Source: Alphaproteobacteria bacterium (GTDB lineage Bacteria; Pseudomonadota; Alphaproteobacteria; ATCC43930; CGMCC-115725). Taken from it: a DNA stretch of 5,594 bases. Position numbers and translations under genes: made by a program. A model generated the notes under the pieces. The model did no database searches and was not told where the DNA came from. It worked only from the letters and a program-made list of their open reading frames with translations. The stretch is from NCBI GenBank assembly GCA_028866355.1, contig JAGWIH010000164.1, forward strand, positions 1-5,594, in the 5' to 3' direction. Positions 1 through 5,594 of the stretch are shown piece after piece; position 1 is the stretch's first letter, and the number at the start of each line of letters is the position of its first letter.

Positions 1-1655
1 ATCGGCGCGGCGAATGCGTGCACAGCGCCTGTTCGCACTATCATCGCTGCTTCATTGAAAAAAGCGTCCGACGGGCGCGGCGCGCGCGCATCGTCGTCGC
101 CAACCACGCGCTGGTGATGATCCAGGCGGCGCTCGGCGGCCTCGACGACGATAATCTGCCGCGGCGTTATGTCTTTGACGAAGGCCATCACGTTTTCGAC
201 GCCGCCGACGGCGCGTTCTCGTTGGCGCTCACCGGCCGCGAGGCGGCGGAGCTGCGGCGGTGGATTTTAGGCGCGGAGGACGGACGGCGCAGCCGCGCGC
301 GTGGCCTGAAGCGCCGGCTCGACGATCTGCTGGTCAATGACGCCACCGGCCAGCGCCTGCTCGACGAGGCGATCGAGGGCGCGCGCAACGTCCTTCCAGC
401 CGAAGGCTGGCTCAAGCGGATCGCCGAAGGACGCGCGCAACGCGCCTGCGAGCGATTTCTGGCGTTGGCGCGCGACCAAGTGCTGGCGCGAAGCAGCGAC
501 GCCGATCAGGGCTACAGCCTCGAGACCGAGCCGCGGCCGCCGATTCCGGGTTTGATCGACGCCGCGCGCGAATTGGCCACCGAATTGAAGCGCATCGAGG
601 CGCCGCTCAAGGCACTGGCGCAGCGCCTGCGCGCCAAGCTCGCCGACGAAGCGGCCAAGCTCGATACCGCCGTGCGGCTGCGGATCGAGGCGGCGGTGCG
701 CGGCCTCGAACGCCGCGCCATGCTCGAGCTCGGCGGCTGGCGGCGCATGGTGGAGGAATTGGAACGCGAGCCATCCGCCGCGTTCGTCGACTGGCTCGCA
801 GTCGAGCGTGCCGACGGAAATGCGGTCGACGTCGGCATGTATCGGCATTTCACCGATCCGACCCGGCCGTTCACCGAATTCGTCGTCGCGCCGTCGCACG
901 GCGCGCTGGTGACTTCGGCGACGCTGACCGACGGCAGCGGCGACGCCGAAGCCGATTGGCTCGGCGCCGAAGCCCGCACCGGCGCGCGCCACTTGAAGGC
1001 GCCGGCGATGCGCGCGCGCGTCAAATCGCCCTTTGATTATCCGGCGCAGACGCGCGTTTTCATCGTCAACGACATCGACCGCAACGATTTGGATCAGATC
1101 GCCGCCGCTTATCGCGAGCTGATCGTGGCGTCGGGCGGCGGCGCGTTGGGATTGTTCACCGCCATTCAGCGGCTGCGTGCCGTGCACAAGCGCATCGCCG
1201 CGCCTCTCGAAGCAGCCGGTCTCCCGCTTCTGGCGCAACATGTCGATGCCATGGACACGGCGACGCTGGTCGACATCTTCCGCGCCGAGGAGGATTCGTC
1301 GCTGCTCGGCACCGATGCGGTGCGCGACGGCGTTGACGTTCCCGGGCGTTCATTGCGCCTCATCGTCTTCGATCGCGTGCCGTGGCCGCGGCCCGACATC
1401 CTGCATCGCGCGCGCAAGGCAGTGTTCGGCGGAGCGGCTTACGACGATTCGATCACGCGGTTGCGCCTCAAGCAGGCCTTCGGCCGGCTGGTGCGGCGCT
1501 CGACCGACCACGGTGTCTTCGTATTGCTCGACCGGGCGATGCCGTCGCGGCTGTTGGGCGCGTTTCCCGAAGGCGTTACCGTGGCCCGAACCGGCCTCAA
1601 GGACACGATCGCGGCGACGGCGGAATTCCTCAAAACGGCGGCGAAGACGCCATAG
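1..1655 (+). CDS. DinG/XPD-type Fe-S ATP-dependent DNA helicase, C-terminal part (5' end outside window)
   Basis: Partial gene; the reading frame is open to the left edge (first full codon at base 3), so the GTG at 18 is internal and not the start. The protein is an ATP-driven superfamily 2 helicase, probably acting 5'-3' in DNA repair or replication-conflict resolution. Cysteines encoded at 15, 30 and 48 give C-X4-C-X5-C, the spacing I recall for three of the four [4Fe-4S] ligands of E. coli DinG; the fourth would lie upstream. Counting residues from base 18: ANHALV at 28-33; Walker B DEGH at 54-57, in place of the usual DEAH; an Arg/Ala-rich helical stretch at about 75-250, probably the arch domain; motif III SATLTDG at 300-306; motif V GTDAVRDGVDVPG at 431-443; motif VI QAFGRLVRR at 486-494. 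Walker A is not visible. The stop is TAG at 1653. The family is certain; orthology to E. coli DinG is less so, hence no symbol. Confidence 0.93.
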   Translation, partial: RRGECVHSACSHYHRCFIEKSVRRARRARIVVANHALVMIQAALGGLDDDNLPRRYVFDEGHHVFDAADGAFSLALTGREAAELRRWILGAEDGRRSRARGLKRRLDDLLVNDATGQRLLDEAIEGARNVLPAEGWLKRIAEGRAQRACERFLALARDQVLARSSDADQGYSLETEPRPPIPGLIDAARELATELKRIEAPLKALAQRLRAKLADEAAKLDTAVRLRIEAAVRGLERRAMLELGGWRRMVEELEREPSAAFVDWLAVERADGNAVDVGMYRHFTDPTRPFTEFVVAPSHGALVTSATLTDGSGDAEADWLGAEARTGARHLKAPAMRARVKSPFDYPAQTRVFIVNDIDRNDLDQIAAAYRELIVASGGGALGLFTAIQRLRAVHKRIAAPLEAAGLPLLAQHVDAMDTATLVDIFRAEEDSSLLGTDAVRDGVDVPGRSLRLIVFDRVPWPRPDILHRARKAVFGGAAYDDSITRLRLKQAFGRLVRRSTDHGVFVLLDRAMPSRLLGAFPEGVTVARTGLKDTIAATAEFLKTAAKTP

Positions 1656-1707
1656 ATTGCGTTGAACGCGGCGCGTAGGCAAAATTCATGGACGGATGAC
1701 CGGGAAC

Positions 1708-1712
1708 GGGGA
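1708..1712 (+). promoter_or_regulatory. Ribosome binding site that sets the TPR protein start
   Basis: GGGGA lies 7 bases before the ATG at 1720. The alternative in-frame ATG at 1696 has only a GGACGG directly abutting it, too close to serve. The 1720 start also puts the signal peptide at the very N-terminus. Confidence 0.6.
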
Positions 1713-1719
1713 ATTTTCG

Positions 1720-2235
1720 ATGCGGGTGAAATTCATGTTTGTCGGTGTCGCGCTTGCGACGCTGGTCGTCGGCGGCAACGCCTGGGCCGACAGCCTTGCC
1801 CAAGAGTGGCGCGGGTGCGGTAGCGGCGATGCGCGCCGGAGTATTCCTGCCTGCACCGCCATCATCCAATGGAGCCACGGAAAGCCGTCGGCGAAAGAAT
1901 TGGCTCAGGCCTATTTGTATCGCGGCGACGGCTACGCCGATCGGGGCGACAACGACAAGGCGATCGCCGATTACACGGCCGCAATCCACCGCGACGCCAC
2001 GCTGGCCAATGCCTTCTTTGGACGCGGCGTGCTGTATTGCAAAGCGGGCGATTACAAGCGTGCCGTGGCGGATTTTGACGCCGCGATCCGCCTCGATCCC
2101 ACCAACGCCGATAGCTGGGCATGGCGCAGCCGCGCGAAAGGCCAGCTGGGCGATGCGAACGGCGCCAACGCCGACGAAGCGCATGCGATTCAACTCGACC
2201 CGAGCGTCATAGACAACATGTCGGACGACGATTGA
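1720..2235 (+). CDS. Exported tetratricopeptide repeat (TPR) protein
   Basis: A 171-residue protein, probably periplasmic, with three TPR units; TPRs are helical-hairpin scaffolds for binding partner proteins, and no partner or enzymatic role can be read here. Residues 1-23 form a signal peptide: basic start (MRVK), hydrophobic core (about 5-18) and an AWA site with likely cleavage after Ala23. A linker with Cys33 and Cys45 follows, then 34-residue TPRs at about 61-94, 95-128 and 129-162, with AIADYTAAI in the first and AVADFDAAIRLDP in the second. The tail (163-171) is acidic. Cys33 and Cys45 fall just before the repeats in a C-x11-C arrangement ending IPACTAIIQ, a layout I associate with small TPR proteins of rhizobia-like bacteria; a disulfide is inferred. 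The gene begins 64 bases after the helicase stop without a clear promoter, so read-through from the helicase is possible. It converges with groEL. An ATG at 1696 would add 8 residues and bury the signal peptide. Confidence 0.88.
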   Translation: MRVKFMFVGVALATLVVGGNAWADSLAQEWRGCGSGDARRSIPACTAIIQWSHGKPSAKELAQAYLYRGDGYADRGDNDKAIADYTAAIHRDATLANAFFGRGVLYCKAGDYKRAVADFDAAIRLDPTNADSWAWRSRAKGQLGDANGANADEAHAIQLDPSVIDNMSDDD

Positions 2236-2251
2236 GGAGTGGCACAAACAA

Positions 2252-2281
2252 AAAGGGCCGCGGAATGATCCGCGGCCCTTT
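2252..2281. terminator. Bidirectional intrinsic terminator between TPR gene and groEL
   Basis: A perfect 13-bp inverted repeat (AAAGGGCCGCGGA at 2252-2264, TCCGCGGCCCTTT at 2269-2281) encloses a 4-base loop, ATGA. On the minus strand, the direction of groEL, the stem is followed by TTGTTTG, with four Ts in a row if the stem's last T's are included. On the plus strand the stem ends TTT and is followed by GCTTTGTTT. It starts 16 bases after the TPR stop and 62 bases past the groEL stop, so it can end both convergent transcripts. Confidence 0.88.
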
Positions 2282-2298
2282 GCTTTGTTTCGCACGAC

Positions 2299-2324
2299 GC
2301 CGAAGGCCGCGTGTGGCCTTCGGC
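2299..2324. other. Second hairpin in the convergent gap, 3' of groEL
   Basis: A perfect 10-bp inverted repeat (GCCGAAGGCC at 2299-2308, GGCCTTCGGC at 2315-2324) has a 6-base loop. It lies 19 bases beyond the groEL stop codon, before the terminator in the groEL direction. No T-run follows on either strand, so it is unlikely to terminate on its own. It could back up the terminator or protect the 3' end of the groESL mRNA; that role is inferred. Confidence 0.6.
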
Positions 2325-2343
2325 TGTGCTTTGCGGGCTGGGC

Positions 2344-3990
<1,647 letters not shown>

Positions 3991-3998
3991 TGAAATGT

Positions 3999-4004
3999 CT
4001 CCTT
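3999..4004 (-). promoter_or_regulatory. groEL ribosome binding site
   Basis: AAGGAG on the minus strand, 8 bases before the groEL ATG, within the 24-base gap after groES. It is close to the ideal Shine-Dalgarno and supports strong independent translation of the second gene of the operon. Confidence 0.85.
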
Positions 4005-4014
4005 GAAAAGGTCT

Positions 4015-4329
4015 TTAGGCGGCTTTGCGCTTCGAAGCGCTGCCTTCGACGATGCCGAGAATGTCCGACTCCTTGACGATGACGAGCTCTTCGCCGTCGA
4101 TCTTCACCTCGGTGCCGGACCATTTGCCGAACAACACGCGATCGCCCGCCTTGACGTCGAGCGCGTGGAGCTTGCCGTCCTCGGTGCGTGTACCGGGACC
4201 GACGGCGACGACTTCGCCTTCCATCGGCTTCTCCTTCGCGGTGTCCGGAATGATGATGCCGCCCGCCGTCTTCTCCTCGGATTCGAGACGACGGATCAGG
4301 ACGCGGTCCTGCAACGGCTTAAACTTCAT
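4015..4329 (-). CDS. groES: 10-kDa co-chaperonin GroES
   Basis: A complete 104-residue co-chaperonin. GroES forms a heptameric lid that binds GroEL in the ATP state and closes the folding cavity. The N-terminal signature FKPLQDRVLIRR is at residues 3-14. The mobile loop at about 16-33 contains the hydrophobic GroEL-contact triplet Ile25-Ile26-Ile27, followed by PDTAKEKP. The core ends at about DILGIVE (89-95), and a short basic tail (GSASKRKAA) makes it a few residues longer than E. coli GroES (97). The start at 4329 is chosen because AGGAGG lies 9 bases upstream and the family begins MKFKPL. The frame is open further upstream to an ATG at 4404, but that codon sits inside the CIRCE operator near the predicted transcript start, and the extra 25 residues are unlike GroES. 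It is first gene of the groES-groEL operon, repressed by HrcA through CIRCE. Confidence 0.98.
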   Translation of the reverse strand: MKFKPLQDRVLIRRLESEEKTAGGIIIPDTAKEKPMEGEVVAVGPGTRTEDGKLHALDVKAGDRVLFGKWSGTEVKIDGEELVIVKESDILGIVEGSASKRKAA

Positions 4330-4338
4330 GGGAAAATC

Positions 4339-4344
4339 CCTCCT
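4339..4344 (-). promoter_or_regulatory. groES ribosome binding site
   Basis: AGGAGG on the minus strand, inside the longer purine run GAGGAGGGA, 9 bases before the ATG at 4329. It decides the groES start against the upstream in-frame ATG at 4404. Confidence 0.88.
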
Positions 4345-4393
4345 CGTTGATGCCTTCGGCACGTGATTGCCGGCTGCCATTCGCGGCGGCCCG

Positions 4394-4420
4394 TTAGCAC
4401 TCATGGCCGTTGAGTGCCAG
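4394..4420 (-). promoter_or_regulatory. CIRCE operator (HrcA binding site) of groESL
   Basis: An inverted repeat with 9-base arms and a 9-base spacer, the CIRCE layout (TTAGCACTC-N9-GAGTGCTAA). Read on the plus strand, TTAGCACTC at 4394-4402 is a perfect arm; GAGTGCCAG at 4412-4420 matches its arm at 7 of 9 positions, with the two differences at the outer end next to the promoter. HrcA is a repressor that binds CIRCE and is inactivated on heat stress, partly through its need for GroEL, so the operon feeds back on its own repression. The site covers the predicted transcription start. The hrcA gene is not in this window. Confidence 0.95.
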
Positions 4421-4421
4421 T

Positions 4422-4450
4422 GAGATAGGGACTGCGGTCAGGCCTGTCAA
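4422..4450 (-). promoter_or_regulatory. groESL promoter
   Basis: On the minus strand, a perfect TTGACA -35 (4450-4445) is separated by 17 bases from TATCTC (4427-4422) as -10. The start would fall at about 4414-4416, inside CIRCE, leaving a leader of about 85 bases. The -35 and spacing suit the housekeeping sigma factor. The C-rich -10 context, CCTATCTCA, also resembles the alphaproteobacterial heat-shock sigma RpoH pattern as I remember it, so mixed recognition is possible. Assigned from sequence and position only. Confidence 0.78.
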
Positions 4451-4464
4451 CGGGCGGACTCGGA

Positions 4465-4496
4465 TTTAGCAGCACTTTTTGGCGCAGGCTGCTAAA
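4465..4496. repeat. Perfect 9-bp dyad upstream of the groESL promoter
   Basis: TTTAGCAGC at 4465-4473 and GCTGCTAAA at 4488-4496 are perfect inverted repeats around a 14-base spacer that contains five Ts. The dyad lies 15 bases upstream of the groESL -35 and about 100 bases before usg. Its TTAGCA and TGCTAA outer arms equal those of CIRCE, but the total span is 30 bases instead of 27 and the inner arm bases differ. It could be an operator for groESL, for the divergent usg gene, or both. The T-run is in the loop, so it is not a typical terminator. The remainder of the gap up to usg (4497-4597) contains an AT-rich patch at about 4501-4516 but no promoter I can assign with confidence. Confidence 0.6.
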
Positions 4497-4585
4497 CCGT
4501 TGAAATAAATAAGTTTCTTGCTCAGACCACGCCAAGCTGGAACGCTATCGGCAACAGAAAGCGCCGCGACGACGTCAGTCTTTGT

Positions 4586-4589
4586 GAGG
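4586..4589 (+). promoter_or_regulatory. Ribosome binding site deciding the usg start
   Basis: GAGG lies 8 bases before the ATG at 4598. The in-frame GTG at 4589 overlaps this motif, so it is unlikely to be the start; the ATG is preferred. Confidence 0.55.
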
Positions 4590-4597
4590 TGCGCGTC

Positions 4598-4864
4598 ATG
4601 AAAGCTCTGCGACTGCAACTCATCGACGGCTATCGGCTGACGACGGCCGAGATCCTCTATCACCTGCCGGATCACCCGCATCTGCTGCAAAGCTTCGTCT
4701 GGCAAGAGCTCGATATCGCGCCGCGTTTTCCGGTGCTGCGCCGCTTCCTCGATTTCTGGTCGCACCATCTCGATGGCCGCCTGCACTCGGTCAAAGTGGC
4801 GCAGGCGCCGCTGCTGGTGCCGGCGCGGCTTGCCCACGCCGAGATTTCGCTAAGCCTGCACTGA
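4598..4864 (+). CDS. usg: Usg-family protein, function unknown
   Basis: An 88-residue protein that I recognise as the small alphaproteobacterial Usg-like family. No biochemical function is established; the name comes from old tryptophan-operon annotation and does not prove a role there. Family-like blocks are GYRLTTAEILYHLPDHPHLL (residues 11-30), followed by QSFVWQELDIAPRFP (31-45), FLDFW (50-54) and HSVKVA (63-68). It has no signal peptide or membrane segment, so it is probably cytosolic. It is rich in aromatic residues and has 8 histidines (22, 26, 28, 56, 57, 63, 80, 88) but no cysteine. The ATG at 4598 is chosen over GTG 4589, which would add only MRV. It is divergent from groES across a 268-base gap and followed 64 bases later by ctaA in the same direction, so co-transcription is possible. 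Confidence 0.88.
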   Translation: MKALRLQLIDGYRLTTAEILYHLPDHPHLLQSFVWQELDIAPRFPVLRRFLDFWSHHLDGRLHSVKVAQAPLLVPARLAHAEISLSLH

Positions 4865-4928
4865 CGCCGACCGGCGGCGCGGCAATGCGTCGCTTGCCAG
4901 AGTGCGTCCGGCGGAAGAGTGTCGCGCC

Positions 4929-5594
4929 ATGACCGCAACCGAAGCTGGACGCGCGCGCAGCCTTGCCGCAGCGGACGAGACGCCGCGCAACCGCGCGGTC
5001 GCCGTCTGGCTGCTCGTCTGTGCCGCGATGATCTTCGTGATGGTGGCGCTCGGCGGCCTGACGCGGCTCACCGAATCCGGGCTGTCGATCACCCAGTGGC
5101 AGCCGGTGTCGGGCATCGTGCCGCCGCTGAGCGCGGCCGCGTGGCAGGCGGCGTTCGATGCCTACAAACAGATTCCGCAATACGACGCGGTCCATGCCGG
5201 GATGACGCTGGCGCAGTTCAAGACGATCTATTTCTGGGAATGGTTCCACCGCCTGTGGGGCCGGCTCATCGGCGTCGTCTTCCTGCTGCCATTCCTCTAT
5301 TTCCTGCTGCGGCGGAAGATTCCGCCAAGTCTGGCCCCGCGGCTGATGGTGTTGTTCCTGCTCGGCGCCTTTCAGGGCGCGCTCGGCTGGTGGATGGTCG
5401 AAAGCGGTCTCGAAAGCCGCATCGAGGTCAGCCAATATCGTCTGGCCGCGCATCTCGCCATGGCGGTCGTGATCTATGGCGCGATCGTCTGGGTGGCGCT
5501 CGACCTGCTGCGGCCGGCGCGCCATGAATCTGCGCCGGGCATGCGGCGTGGTGCCGGCGCGCTGCTGGCTCTCGCTTTCGTCACGCTGATTGCC
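4929..5594 (+). CDS. ctaA: Heme A synthase CtaA (COX15 family), 3' end outside window
   Basis: The first 222 codons of an inner-membrane enzyme that oxidises the C8 methyl of heme O to a formyl group, making heme A for aa3-type cytochrome oxidases; the frame is open to the right edge. Membrane segments are at about 24-42, 111-127, 138-157, 174-193 and from 209 onward. The first is followed by GGLTRLTESGLSITQWQPVSG (split as 42-51 and 52-62), characteristic of the proteobacterial/mitochondrial COX15 type. The conserved E-x2-H is Glu104-His107 in FWEWFHRLWGR, and His175 (RLAAHLA) is the second heme-ligand candidate. The extracytoplasmic loop lacks the cysteine pair of Bacillus-type CtaA, as expected for this type. 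The full family length is around 350 residues, so roughly a third is missing. GGAAGAG (4913-4919) sits 9 bases before the ATG. No terminator or clear promoter separates it from usg. Confidence 0.95.
   Translation, partial: MTATEAGRARSLAAADETPRNRAVAVWLLVCAAMIFVMVALGGLTRLTESGLSITQWQPVSGIVPPLSAAAWQAAFDAYKQIPQYDAVHAGMTLAQFKTIYFWEWFHRLWGRLIGVVFLLPFLYFLLRRKIPPSLAPRLMVLFLLGAFQGALGWWMVESGLESRIEVSQYRLAAHLAMAVVIYGAIVWVALDLLRPARHESAPGMRRGAGALLALAFVTLIA

Noticed and set aside
267..1241. A 324-codon open frame on the minus strand opposite the helicase
   Set aside because: Same in-register antisense effect of GC-rich codon use; low-complexity Arg/Ala-rich translation and no recognisable domain.
1656..1719. 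Possible promoter (TTGAAC at 1662) between helicase and TPR gene
   Set aside because: No acceptable -10 box lies at the right distance; the signal is no better than chance.
4351..4361. Small hairpin TGCC/GGCA in the groES leader as a possible RNA thermometer
   Set aside because: Only 4 base pairs and not pairing with the ribosome binding site; too weak to support a thermosensor.
4330..4404. A 25-residue N-terminal extension of GroES starting at 4404
   Set aside because: The codon is inside CIRCE, close to the predicted transcription start, the extension is not GroES-like, and a strong ribosome binding site precedes the start at 4329.
4500..4528. TTGAAA and AT-rich patch as a usg promoter
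   Set aside because: The -35-like hexamer has no -10 partner at 16-18 bases; the AT-rich patch alone is insufficient.
4466..4837. A 123-codon minus-strand frame covering usg and the upstream dyad
   Set aside because: The plus strand carries the recognised Usg family with a ribosome binding site, and this frame would end in the groESL regulatory region without a convincing start signal.
4791..5525. A 244-codon minus-strand frame and a 202-codon plus-strand frame overlapping ctaA
   Set aside because: Both are charged, low-complexity shadows; the ctaA frame from 4929 shows membrane segments and the E-x2-H heme-site motif.

Overview
The window looks like ordinary chromosome from a GC-rich alphaproteobacterium. 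The evidence is the DinG-like helicase, groESL and CtaA/COX15 sequences, the small Usg-family protein (a family I know from alphaproteobacteria), and codon use that almost avoids TTA, CTA and TCA. I would guess the Hyphomicrobiales (Rhizobiales) or a neighbouring order, but the sequence alone does not fix a genus. There are no insertion sequences, CRISPR arrays, tRNA or rRNA genes, phage genes or toxin-antitoxin pairs that I can support.

Layout, left to right. Bases 1-1655 (+) are the C-terminal part of an iron-sulfur superfamily 2 DNA helicase of the DinG/XPD type, whose Walker A end lies outside the window. At 1720-2235 (+) is a small exported protein with three tetratricopeptide repeats. 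It is convergent with groEL, and the 108-base gap between them holds two hairpins, one of them a strong bidirectional terminator. At 4329-2344 (-) is the groES-groEL chaperonin operon, 24 bases between the genes, each with a strong ribosome binding site. Upstream of groES lie a TTGACA/TATCTC promoter and a CIRCE operator (the HrcA binding site) over the predicted transcription start. A second, unexplained dyad with CIRCE-like outer arms lies just upstream of that promoter. Divergent from groES are usg (4598-4864, +, function unknown) and, 64 bases on, ctaA (4929 to the window edge, +), encoding heme A synthase for the aa3-type cytochrome oxidase; its 3' end is cut off.

Functionally the window is a set of independent housekeeping units: DNA repair/helicase, an envelope TPR protein, HrcA-controlled protein folding, and respiratory heme biosynthesis. 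I did not find a new multi-gene system. The best leads are regulatory (the dyad at 4465-4496 and the hybrid-looking groES promoter), the uncharacterised, histidine-rich Usg protein beside ctaA, and a probable disulfide-capped exported TPR protein.
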